From JAAZBA01 sp964461815 (GTDB lineage Bacteria > Bacillota > Clostridia > Oscillospirales > QAMX01), in assembly GCA_964461815.1 (NCBI GenBank), contig CAYWVF010000007.1, positions 1 to 64,000 of the forward strand: 64,000 bases of DNA, in the 5' to 3' direction. How positions within the stretch are numbered: position 1 is the stretch's first letter; the number at the start of each line of letters is the position of its first letter. The notes under the pieces are model-generated. The model saw only the letters and a program-made list of their open reading frames with translations. It made no database searches and was not told the origin of the DNA. This document shows positions 26,623 to 34,881 of this stretch, piece by piece. Both the position numbers and the translations under genes were made by a program.

Positions 26623-27437
26623 TTTGATATTATATTTTTTTCACCATGTGTGCATATCAGCGTTCTTACGTCAGGATATTTCGCATCAAGATAGTCAATA
26701 AATTTTCCGACGTCCTCGGTATTACCGTAAATCATATCATAATGTGCCGGTACGACAAGTCCCGGCTTTATAGTTCCTGCCAGATCTACAGCCTCTTGAT
26801 ATGTCATATTGCCGATACAATTCCTTCTGTAGCGTGATGCATCACGTCCGTTTATCGGAATTATCATCAAATCAATATTACCGAACGATCTCAGTCTGTC
26901 TGTCAAGCCCTCGTATATACACGTGTCACCTGAGTGATAGATATTAAAGCCGTTATATGATATTACACATCCTGTATACATGTAATCCCCGGAAATATCA
27001 TCCTTATCGAGAAACTCATGTGCTGCCGGAATACCTGTTATTTTTACATCTCCGAGCTCCAGTGTTTCCATGTCTTTGATACCAAGCAATCTGTCTTTTG
27101 ATATACACAGATCATTTGAAATTAATTCACACAGTGGATTCGGCACTAAAAAGCGCGCATTTTCAGAAGCTGCTGCTATATCTGGCCAGCTGCTCCTGTC
27201 AATATGATCGCTGTGATCGTGAGTTCCTATAACGATATCGGCATTTGATACTTCTCTGCCGTGCAGCAATGTAGGTACAGTGCGTTTTGGCGAATCATAA
27301 AGATATGCATCTATATAAATGACGGTTTCACCGAGCTTCATAGCATAACCTATCTGCCCAAGCCACCAAAAAGCTATTTCATTACTCTTGAGCGAAGTAT
27401 TATTTATATCAAAAAGCAAATCCGAATGAGTTTTCAT
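26619..27437 (-). CDS. UlaG-like MBL-fold metallohydrolase
   Basis: 272 residues of the metallo-beta-lactamase fold, branch of UlaG (L-ascorbate-6-phosphate lactonase). The start FWWLGQIGYAMKLGETVIYI, then the metal motif THDHSDHID, IPAAHEF, YHSGDTCIYEGL and VPAHYDMIYGNTED follow the family. UlaG opens a sugar-acid lactone in ascorbate use; other members act on different lactones or phosphodiesters, and no ascorbate genes are nearby. It is the last gene of a four-gene operon, 4 bp after the topoisomerase. Confidence 0.8.
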   Translation of the reverse strand: MKTHSDLLFDINNTSLKSNEIAFWWLGQIGYAMKLGETVIYIDAYLYDSPKRTVPTLLHGREVSNADIVIGTHDHSDHIDRSSWPDIAAASENARFLVPNPLCELISNDLCISKDRLLGIKDMETLELGDVKITGIPAAHEFLDKDDISGDYMYTGCVISYNGFNIYHSGDTCIYEGLTDRLRSFGNIDLMIIPINGRDASRYRRNCIGNMTYQEAVDLAGTIKPGLVVPAHYDMIYGNTEDVGKFIDYLDAKYPDVRTLICTHGEKNIISK

Positions 27438-27441
27438 CGTT

Positions 27442-29595
27442 TTATCCTTTCTTTGATGCTGCCTTTAAAGCCAATGCGAATGCACTTTCATCGTTGTTTT
27501 GTTGCATTTCCTGACGCTTCATATATTCACGTACAGTACCCTTTGATGCACTGTTTGTTTTTTTGCCTTCGTGGAATTTTTCAACGCTTTCACGGAATCC
27601 GCATCTGCAAACGTATCTGCGCTTTTCTTTTTCACCGAATATTTCCATCTTCTTATGGCAATTTGGGCAACGTACATTGGACTCCATACTTATATTGACT
27701 CTTCCGTTGCATTCTCTGTCTTGGCATACGAGCTGCGTTCCACGTTTTCCTTTTACCTCAAGCATCATTTTACCACAAACAGGACACGGCGTTCTTGTCA
27801 AGTTGTTATGAATATATTCGCGCGTATCGCATTCTATGCTGTCTATCAGCTTTTCTGTGTATACCTTTATATCACCGATAAATTTATCACGCTGTGCATT
27901 TCCCTTGCTAATAGCTTCAAGCTGCTGCTCCCATGTTGCAGTCAACAAAGGTTCACGAAGATCGTCGGGGACAATATCTATAAGCTGCATTCCCTTTGAT
28001 GTTGGGATCAAAGAAGTACCGTTCTTTTCTATATAGAAAGAAGAAAACAGCTTTTCTATTATATCAGCTCTTGTAGCAGGTGTTCCAAGTCCTCCTCCGA
28101 TATAGCTCTTCATTGCACGATCGGTTATATATTTTGACGGGTTCTCCATTTCGGAAAGAAGTGACGCTTCGGTATATCTTGATGGTGGAGTCGTTTTCTG
28201 CGCTTTCATTTGCACGGAATCACATTTGAAGACTGCACCACGCACAAATGACGGAAGATATTGCTCATTTTTTTCATCGTCATCAACAATATTTTCCATA
28301 TCACGCCATCCGGATTCGATCACTGTTCTTCCTGATGCGGTAAATCTATGACCTAATGCAGAAAGCTCTGCTTTTATTGTCATATATTCATAGTTCGGAA
28401 AGAAATTAGATAAAAATCGCTTTACAACAAGTAAATAAATACGTTTTTCATATGTTGACATACTGAGAACATCCGCACGTTCTTCCGTGGGGATGATCGC
28501 ATGGTGATCCGTTACCTTGCTATTGTTGATACATGCGCTGTTTATCACACGTTTTTCAGATCGTATACGTGATACTATACTTGAAAATTCGCCCACCGAT
28601 ACAGCGGCAAGACGCTCACCGAGTGTTGGAACAATATCATCTGTAAGGTATCGTGAATCTGTACGTGGATATGTTAAAGCTTTATACTGCTCATATAATC
28701 TTTGCATTACAGACAGTGTTTGCTTTGCAGACATACCGTAAAGCTTATTTGCATCTCGCTGAAGCTCTGTAAGATCATACAACGCAGGAGGTGGAGCCGA
28801 TTTTTTAGTGTTTTTGATATCAACCACTTTAAATTCCGCACCCTCGAGCTTTTTTGCAAGATCATCGGCAAAATTCTTATCAAATATCTGAGAATTCCCG
28901 TTTTCGTTTTGATAAGTTGCAAAAAAACCGTCAAGATCGGCACGAACAGTATAGTAGTCCTTAGCTCTGAAATTTCTTATTTCATGCTCTCTACGCACTA
29001 TTATTGCCAATGTAGGTGTCTGAACACGACCGCCCGAAAGCTGAGCGTTATGCTTACAGGTCAATGCTCTTGTAACGTTGAATCCGACTATCCAGTCTGC
29101 CTCAGCTCGTGCCTGAGCTGACATATAGAGATTGTAATAATCCTTTCCGTCTTTGAGCTCATTAAATCCGTTTTTAATTGCTTTATCTGTTTGTGAAGAT
29201 ATCCACAAACGCTTTAACGGTTTTTTACAGCCTGCTTTTGCAATTATCCATCTTGCAACAAGTTCACCCTCACGCCCTGCGTCCGTTGCAATAATAACAT
29301 TATCGATATCCTTATCATTTAACAGCTTTTTCACTACGGCATATTGCTTTGACGTTTCGGGTATGACCTTTAGCTGCATCTTTTCGGGTATTATCGGCAG
29401 CGTTTCCATAGACCATTTTTTATACTGTTCACCGTATGCCTCCGGTTCGGATAGAGTCACAAGATGACCAAGCGCCCATGTTACTATATACTTGTCGCCT
29501 TCAATATACCCGTTGTTATTTCTGCGACAGCCAAGTACACGTGCGATCTCACGTCCTACCGATGGTTTTTCTGTCAGAATAAGTGTTTTTGACAT
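27442..29595 (-). CDS. topB: DNA topoisomerase III (type IA)
   Basis: 717 residues. The Toprim domain begins LILTEKPSVGREIARVLG and carries ATDAGREGEL (about 104-112) for metal binding. The strand-cleaving Tyr309 is in ALTYPRTDSRYL. Other type IA marks are SGGRVQTPTL and a GGGLGTPATRADII block. Two C-terminal zinc-ribbon units (CPVCG...C, CPNCH...CRC) are followed by a basic tail. TopB decatenates DNA during replication and recombination. Chromosomal and plasmid copies are both common in Clostridia; here the neighbours are not mobile-element genes. AGAGGAT precedes the ATG. Confidence 0.93.
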   Translation of the reverse strand: MSKTLILTEKPSVGREIARVLGCRRNNNGYIEGDKYIVTWALGHLVTLSEPEAYGEQYKKWSMETLPIIPEKMQLKVIPETSKQYAVVKKLLNDKDIDNVIIATDAGREGELVARWIIAKAGCKKPLKRLWISSQTDKAIKNGFNELKDGKDYYNLYMSAQARAEADWIVGFNVTRALTCKHNAQLSGGRVQTPTLAIIVRREHEIRNFRAKDYYTVRADLDGFFATYQNENGNSQIFDKNFADDLAKKLEGAEFKVVDIKNTKKSAPPPALYDLTELQRDANKLYGMSAKQTLSVMQRLYEQYKALTYPRTDSRYLTDDIVPTLGERLAAVSVGEFSSIVSRIRSEKRVINSACINNSKVTDHHAIIPTEERADVLSMSTYEKRIYLLVVKRFLSNFFPNYEYMTIKAELSALGHRFTASGRTVIESGWRDMENIVDDDEKNEQYLPSFVRGAVFKCDSVQMKAQKTTPPSRYTEASLLSEMENPSKYITDRAMKSYIGGGLGTPATRADIIEKLFSSFYIEKNGTSLIPTSKGMQLIDIVPDDLREPLLTATWEQQLEAISKGNAQRDKFIGDIKVYTEKLIDSIECDTREYIHNNLTRTPCPVCGKMMLEVKGKRGTQLVCQDRECNGRVNISMESNVRCPNCHKKMEIFGEKEKRRYVCRCGFRESVEKFHEGKKTNSASKGTVREYMKRQEMQQNNDESAFALALKAASKKG

Positions 29596-29597
29596 GT

Positions 29598-30956
29598 TTA
29601 TCCTCTATTTATTGAAAATTCTCTCACGGTATATCGCATCTTACCGGAGCGGCTTGGAAGTATTTCATCCGTGTATTCTACATGAAGCTCAATACCGGGA
29701 AAAGTGTTTTTTATATCACGTATAAAAAGCTCACTGTCATCATCGGTATTATTCTTTCTTACAATAGTAAGCTCCGCAAGATCTATACTTTTCTGCACAA
29801 ATTTAAACTGCTTTATATTGTTTCTTATTTTTGCATAGTGGTTTATGATATGGCCGTGGACAAGTGTACCGTCTTTTTTCACAAGGAGCGCATCTTCTCT
29901 ACCGTCTATAGAAGAAAAGACTCTACTCGTTCTTCCGCATTCACATAATTTAGATGAAACCGACCCTACATCACCCAGAATATACCTCAGTCTCGGCATA
30001 GCAAGATTTGTAAGATCTGTGACTGCAAGCAGACCTGAAACTCCATCGTCAACAGGCTCAAGCGTTACGGGGTCCAGTACCTCGATCACTGCATTTTCTT
30101 CAATGATATGCATTTCTCCGCACGGACATTCATATCCCAATATTCCGGCATCTCGAGCACCGTATTCATTGACCACCTTACACGAAAATGCCTTTGAAAT
30201 ATTTTCACGCTGCTGTGTCGTAAGAGTTTCGGAGGTAGATACAACAGCTTTTAAGCTTATCTTCGGATGCAGGTCTTTTTCCAGCATCATTAATGACATA
30301 GCATCAAGTATTGATGAATATCCGTAGAGATATTCAGGCTTGTAGCTATCGATCAGCTTTACATAGCTCTCTATCATTTCGGGCTTCATATTGTACGCTG
30401 GGATCATTATTCGGTTTTTCAGATATTTTTCACGTTTCTTATATCTGTCTTCCTGGTTTTGATCCATCTCGATCGGATTTCCCCATATCATTACGGAACG
30501 TGATCCATTTGTAATGCCATACCATGAAAGACCTCTAAAGCGTGCAGCTTCATAGCTTTCTACGGCTTCTCTATCCATGTAGAATCTGAGCGGTTCTCCC
30601 GTAGATCCGCCCGTATTATTCTCAATAAGCTTTGATCTGTCAAACTCGGAATTAATATAGGTATCCTTATTTTTAAGAACATCGCGCTTTCTTGTGATAG
30701 GAAATTTTTTTAATGTCTCCAATGGCGACAGTTCGATCTCATCGCATGTTATCGGTACATCCTTATACGCTGCAACGTTTTTCAAGCATGTATTAAGCAA
30801 TATACTAAGCTTTTCCTCAACGTATTTTTGACGCTCTTCCCTGCTGACATTCTCCATCTTTGCAAGCATTTCGGTTTTTTCACGAACACGATTGCCTTTT
30901 TTGTATTCCATCGCAGGATAAAGTATTTTCTCAATAAAAAGCTTTGTAATATCCAT
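29598..30956 (-). CDS. CapK/PaaK-like adenylate-forming enzyme
   Basis: 452 residues of the phenylacetate-CoA ligase family in its CapK branch. The nucleotide loop ENNTGGSTGEPL lies near 112-123, followed by VVNEYGARDAGILGYECPCG and the late LPSRSGKMRYTVRE. PaaK enzymes activate aryl acids with ATP and CoA, while CapK-type relatives are encoded with capsule genes; neither context is present. The cysteine-rich CPCGEM and CECGR may bind zinc. It lies 2 bp upstream of topB and 6 bp after the EEP gene, so it is part of that operon. Substrate unknown. Confidence 0.75.
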   Translation of the reverse strand: MDITKLFIEKILYPAMEYKKGNRVREKTEMLAKMENVSREERQKYVEEKLSILLNTCLKNVAAYKDVPITCDEIELSPLETLKKFPITRKRDVLKNKDTYINSEFDRSKLIENNTGGSTGEPLRFYMDREAVESYEAARFRGLSWYGITNGSRSVMIWGNPIEMDQNQEDRYKKREKYLKNRIMIPAYNMKPEMIESYVKLIDSYKPEYLYGYSSILDAMSLMMLEKDLHPKISLKAVVSTSETLTTQQRENISKAFSCKVVNEYGARDAGILGYECPCGEMHIIEENAVIEVLDPVTLEPVDDGVSGLLAVTDLTNLAMPRLRYILGDVGSVSSKLCECGRTSRVFSSIDGREDALLVKKDGTLVHGHIINHYAKIRNNIKQFKFVQKSIDLAELTIVRKNNTDDDSELFIRDIKNTFPGIELHVEYTDEILPSRSGKMRYTVREFSINRG

Positions 30957-30962
30957 ATTGAT

Positions 30963-31703
30963 TTATATATTAGCAGTTACCATATATGGTCTGTGGTCGC
31001 TTGCCAATTCGTCCAAAGCGTTAGCTGTGGTGAATTCGACACCGTTCATACCGAATATATAATCGATCTTTATTGTCGGTTCAAAGGATGCAAAGGTGAA
31101 AGTTTCGCCTACGAGCTTGTCTGCCGAGTCTGTCATGATATCAAATATGGGCTTAAGCTTTTCGTTATCCGGTGTCATATTTAAGTCGCCCATGAAGAAG
31201 GCTTTCTTATTTTCCTTTTTTAAAAGTGATGTTACCGTTTCTACTGCATTGCGCTGCTCACTGTTTGCAAGTCCGAAATGGGATACATATACCTTTATGT
31301 GTTCTCCGTTTACGTCTATCTCTGCTTCGATAACTCCACGAGTCTCATAGTAAGCATCCTCATCCTTTACCGGAGGATCGGGAATTATTGTCGTTTTAGC
31401 ACTGATTATGGGATATTTTGAAAGGAATGCGTTTCCGTATGGATTCACTCCGTCAAATGCTATTGCAGGGCCGAAATAATAATTCATATTTGTCAGCTTT
31501 GCAAGTGTTTCAGCCTGTGCGGTAAAATATTTGTTTTCTCCTGCACCGCGAACCTCGTTAAGTCCTACGATATCAGGTGCATATTTATTTATTACCCTTG
31601 CAGCAGCGTTAAGATTAAATTCCGGCACGCCGTTAACCTTATCCTCTAATGATTCAAAATCACGTCCCGAGCAAATATTATACGTCATTACCTTTATATT
31701 CAT
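30963..31703 (-). CDS. Endonuclease/exonuclease/phosphatase (EEP) family protein
   Basis: 246 residues with the EEP fold: MTYNICSG at the start, catalytic Glu in VGLNEVRG, the HFGL strand in YVSHFGLANSEQR, FFMGDLNMTPDN and the final SDHRPYMV. Family members cut phosphodiesters in DNA, lipids or inositol phosphates. No DNA-repair-specific extension is present, and the short length fits the phosphatase/sphingomyelinase-like branch. The ATG at 31703 follows GAAAGGTTGG; an upstream in-frame start lacks such spacing. It is the first gene of the operon with the CapK-like, topB and UlaG-like genes. Confidence 0.82.
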   Translation of the reverse strand: MNIKVMTYNICSGRDFESLEDKVNGVPEFNLNAAARVINKYAPDIVGLNEVRGAGENKYFTAQAETLAKLTNMNYYFGPAIAFDGVNPYGNAFLSKYPIISAKTTIIPDPPVKDEDAYYETRGVIEAEIDVNGEHIKVYVSHFGLANSEQRNAVETVTSLLKKENKKAFFMGDLNMTPDNEKLKPIFDIMTDSADKLVGETFTFASFEPTIKIDYIFGMNGVEFTTANALDELASDHRPYMVTANI

Positions 31704-31768
31704 GCTTTTCCAACCTTTCATAATAATATAGTGTTATTATATCACACGTTAAATTATTAATCAATAGC

Positions 31769-31797
31769 TGGACATTTTATATTTATTATGTTATAAT
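31769..31797 (+). promoter_or_regulatory. Promoter of the esterase-aldolase pair
   Basis: TGGACA (31769-31774), 17-bp spacer, TATAAT (31792-31797), 30 bp before the esterase ATG. Confidence 0.88.
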
Positions 31798-31827
31798 ATG
31801 CAGGAATAAATTACGGAAGGACATAAC

Positions 31828-32865
31828 ATGGATTTTATATATACAGAGGATAAATCCGTTTCACGTCCATACAGAGATCAGTATCTCTCCGGCGTAAATA
31901 CACTTATAGAGCGTAGAAGACGTGAGCTTGCGGATGAGCGTGCTCGGTTCATATCGCCGGAAAGTTTGGCAGCTGATCCCACACATTACAAGATGGAGCT
32001 ATGCGCTTGTCTTGGATGGCCGTTAACGGAATACAGGCATAATTATACGCCCAACGTAAGAAAAACCTTTGTTGCATCCGATTCCGATGCACAAATATAT
32101 AGACTTGAAATAGAGATTTTTCCTGAGCTATGGTTCTACGGGCTTTTGTTTATCCCCTATTATCTTTATGAAAAAGCTCCGTTGGTTTTATCACTTCACG
32201 GAGGTCAGGGTACACCTGAACTGTGCAGCGACATTAACGGTGAAAACAATTACAGTCACATGACGAGACGTGCTATACAACGTGAAGCCGTTGTATTTGC
32301 ACCTCAAACACTTGTATGGGCATCTCCATATCGTGAAAACGGAAATTTACCGAGATATGACCGTGTTTCCATAGATGCAAAGCTCAAGCATGTAGGCGGA
32401 AGTATAGTTTCACTTGAAGTATTTGCATTAAAGCGTGCACTTGATTACCTTTCAACTCTTCAGGAGTGCGATCCGTCCAGGATCGGTATGGTAGGATTAT
32501 CATACGGCGGATTATATACACTTGTCACAGCTGCACTTGAGCCGAGAATAAAATCAGCATATTCCTCAGGCTTTTTTAATGATAGATTGAAATATGACTG
32601 GCCAGATTTTTTATGGCAGGGCTGTGCCGCTAAATTCCTTGATGCGGAAATTGCTGCACTCATTGCACCGAGAGCATTGTATATTGAGGTCGGAAAACGT
32701 GATGTGCTGTTTTCATATCAAAGTGCATCAGATGAATTTGCAAGACTGACGAGATTTTATTCTGCACAAAATGCAGAAAATAAACTCCGCTTCAAGATAA
32801 CATCCGAGGGTCATTATCTTGATTCGGAGGATGATGGATTCGATTTTCTGTTTGATCATTTATAA
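31828..32865 (+). CDS. Alpha/beta-hydrolase (acetyl-xylan-esterase/dienelactone-hydrolase-like)
   Basis: 345 residues, no signal peptide. The oxyanion strand LVLSLHGGQGTPE (about 119-131), nucleophile Ser225 in GMVGLSYGGLYT and the late His in SEGHYLDSED make a full triad with an acid in EVGKRDVLFSY. The enlarged N-terminus resembles carbohydrate esterases that remove acetyl groups from sugars. It is 23 bp upstream of a sialate-lyase-like aldolase and shares its promoter, so de-esterification of an acylated sugar acid before cleavage is a reasonable guess. AAGGACATAAC precedes the ATG, an acceptable ribosome site. Confidence 0.75.
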   Translation: MDFIYTEDKSVSRPYRDQYLSGVNTLIERRRRELADERARFISPESLAADPTHYKMELCACLGWPLTEYRHNYTPNVRKTFVASDSDAQIYRLEIEIFPELWFYGLLFIPYYLYEKAPLVLSLHGGQGTPELCSDINGENNYSHMTRRAIQREAVVFAPQTLVWASPYRENGNLPRYDRVSIDAKLKHVGGSIVSLEVFALKRALDYLSTLQECDPSRIGMVGLSYGGLYTLVTAALEPRIKSAYSSGFFNDRLKYDWPDFLWQGCAAKFLDAEIAALIAPRALYIEVGKRDVLFSYQSASDEFARLTRFYSAQNAENKLRFKITSEGHYLDSEDDGFDFLFDHL

Positions 32866-32888
32866 ATTATATGAAAGGACGTAATTCG

Positions 32889-33791
32889 ATGAGTAATATC
32901 AAAGTAAAGGGAATATTTCCGGCACTTATCAGTCCATTAAATCAGGATGGGAGCGTACGTCACGAACCTCTGAGAAAGCTTGTAAATTGGCAGCTGTCTC
33001 ATGGTGTAAGCGGCTTCTATGTTTGCGGATCTACAGGCGAAGGTGTTGTTATGACAGCAAAAAGCCGTATGGAAACACTTGAAACAGTTATAGACGAGGT
33101 TGGAGATAAAGCTACCGTTGTTGCACACATAGGTTCAATAAACTTTAACGAGACATTAGAGCTTGCACGTCATGCCGAAAAATGTGGTGCAGATGTTATC
33201 TCATCTGTTCCTCCCATATATTTCAAATACAACGAAAAAGAAATATATGACTACTACGAGGCAATTTCAAATGCATGTGATCTTCCTATTTTGATGTATG
33301 GAATTTCTCTTTCAGGCAATGATCTTACAGTCGAAATGATACGCAACCTTATGAACATAAAAAATGTGATCGGTCTTAAGTGGACTTATTCAGATTATTA
33401 TGGTCTTCAGCAAATAAAAACGATCAATAACGGAGATATCAACGTAGTAAACGGACCTGATGAAATGCTTTGCTGCGGTCTGATGATGGGTGCGGATGCA
33501 GGTATCGGTGCTACATATAATGTTATGCCGGGACTTTATGTGAAGCTTTTTAAAGCAATGGAAGAAAGTGATATTCCACGCGCACGTAAGCTCCAGTATG
33601 CTATAAATTCCGTTATCAATGTTCTTCTTAAGATAAATGTTTCCGAATCCGTTAAAATCAAGCTCTGTGATATGGGCTTCGATGTAGGCGACTGCTTACC
33701 TCCTCGTGCAGGCATGACTGCTTCCGAGAAGTCTGAGCTCCTAAAAGAGCTTGCTCTCATAGACTTTGAAAGGCAGGAGCTGCTGGATTAG
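32889..33791 (+). CDS. N-acetylneuraminate lyase-like aldolase (DHDPS superfamily)
   Basis: 300 residues forming the class I aldolase TIM barrel. STGEG (48-52) binds the carboxylate of the keto acid; Tyr137 in LMYGIS and Schiff-base Lys164 in GLKWTYSDYY are in place. The lysine is followed by WT, as in sialate lyases, whereas DapA has other residues there. It probably cleaves a 2-keto-3-deoxy sugar acid to pyruvate and an aldose, perhaps N-acetylneuraminate. ATG 32889 has AAAGGACG upstream; an in-frame ATG 18 bp earlier does not. Its 3' end overlaps the convergent Eis-like gene by 4 bp. Confidence 0.8.
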   Translation: MSNIKVKGIFPALISPLNQDGSVRHEPLRKLVNWQLSHGVSGFYVCGSTGEGVVMTAKSRMETLETVIDEVGDKATVVAHIGSINFNETLELARHAEKCGADVISSVPPIYFKYNEKEIYDYYEAISNACDLPILMYGISLSGNDLTVEMIRNLMNIKNVIGLKWTYSDYYGLQQIKTINNGDINVVNGPDEMLCCGLMMGADAGIGATYNVMPGLYVKLFKAMEESDIPRARKLQYAINSVINVLLKINVSESVKIKLCDMGFDVGDCLPPRAGMTASEKSELLKELALIDFERQELLD

Positions 33792-34876
33792 TATTCATCA
33801 AAAATAAAGCACGTTTGTTTTGAAAATATTTTCTCAAAATCAGTTAAAATACCTTTGTCACAGATCTCGATTTCATCCGATTCCTGTAGCTCAGTGATAT
33901 CTTTATAGCCTTCAATGAGCTGCATTAGATGACCTGATGATATCTTGATCTGTGGCTTTCTTTTTGTACGTCTGCCGCACATATCAAAGCATCCATTATT
34001 CTCCGATACTATTTTATCTGTGAGCTCTATCGAATAGTCATCTATATCGAACACTCTTTTTAGCAATGCTGATACCGAAGCTATCCCGGCAACACCCTTC
34101 GGAGCTCTCTCTATCGTCGCATTTGGGTGATAAACATTCGCGTTCGGTGCCAGCTTGCATTCAAGCGAACGTCCGTTTGCAATGTGCGATAATGCATCTA
34201 TTAATAAAGCGTATGTCTTATCATCAAGTGCAGCGATCTCTTCGCCATACACCTTGTCCTTATCGAAATATACCGCATAACCCGAAAGACTGTTATCTTT
34301 GTATACTGCTATATTTTTTCCTCCGGTACTCTCATAATCCATCATCTTAAGCACAAAATCAGGATATGAACGTGCGATGATCCCGGAATAATTTTTACTG
34401 AATTCAAAATAGCATCTATACATCTCTCCGATAGTTGCACTCGGTAAAACAGTTTTTCCGGAAGCATTAGCTATCTTCAGCTTGAGAACATCTGTTGCCG
34501 GCAAATGTCCTTTCGAAAAAAAGGTAGGCAGCTTTGCCGGCGTATGCACTGTTATACATACGCCGAGCTGTGCCGTATATTCCATATAATATTTAAACGC
34601 TTGACTCATCAGTCCACGTCCACTGTAATTTTCATCGGTGGAAACACCTGCAATTATCGTGCACGGAATAATGACGTTTCTTATATTGATATTTTGAGGT
34701 ATGGACTGCAAAGCACTGACTATTTTTCCATCATCTTCAATGCATACACTGTATTCAGGAATATATCTCTCACTGAACATGAAATCAGCAAAACCATCTT
34801 CTTCTCCGAAGCGTTGAAGCCACAGAGCCTTGATGCCGACTTTATCAGCGTATTTTGCTATTCTTGGCGAATCCAT
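33788..34876 (-). CDS. Eis-like GNAT acetyltransferase
   Basis: 362 residues with the Eis layout: an N-terminal GNAT domain (FSERYIPEYSVCIEDDGKIV, then the acetyl-CoA loop GVSTDENYSGRGLMSQAF), a second GNAT-like half and a C-terminal sterol-carrier-like region. Eis proteins acetylate amines such as aminoglycosides or lysines; the natural substrate here is unknown. It is the last gene of an operon with GH36, Gfo/Idh/MocA and a lipoprotein, 5 bp after the GH36 gene, so its true substrate may be a sugar-derived amine. Confidence 0.8.
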   Translation of the reverse strand: MDSPRIAKYADKVGIKALWLQRFGEEDGFADFMFSERYIPEYSVCIEDDGKIVSALQSIPQNINIRNVIIPCTIIAGVSTDENYSGRGLMSQAFKYYMEYTAQLGVCITVHTPAKLPTFFSKGHLPATDVLKLKIANASGKTVLPSATIGEMYRCYFEFSKNYSGIIARSYPDFVLKMMDYESTGGKNIAVYKDNSLSGYAVYFDKDKVYGEEIAALDDKTYALLIDALSHIANGRSLECKLAPNANVYHPNATIERAPKGVAGIASVSALLKRVFDIDDYSIELTDKIVSENNGCFDMCGRRTKRKPQIKISSGHLMQLIEGYKDITELQESDEIEICDKGILTDFEKIFSKQTCFIFDEY

Positions 34877-34881
34877 GCTTA

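Noticed and set aside
32889..33791. Dihydrodipicolinate synthase for lysine synthesis
   Set aside because: The WT after the Schiff-base lysine and the esterase neighbour favour a sugar-acid lyase.
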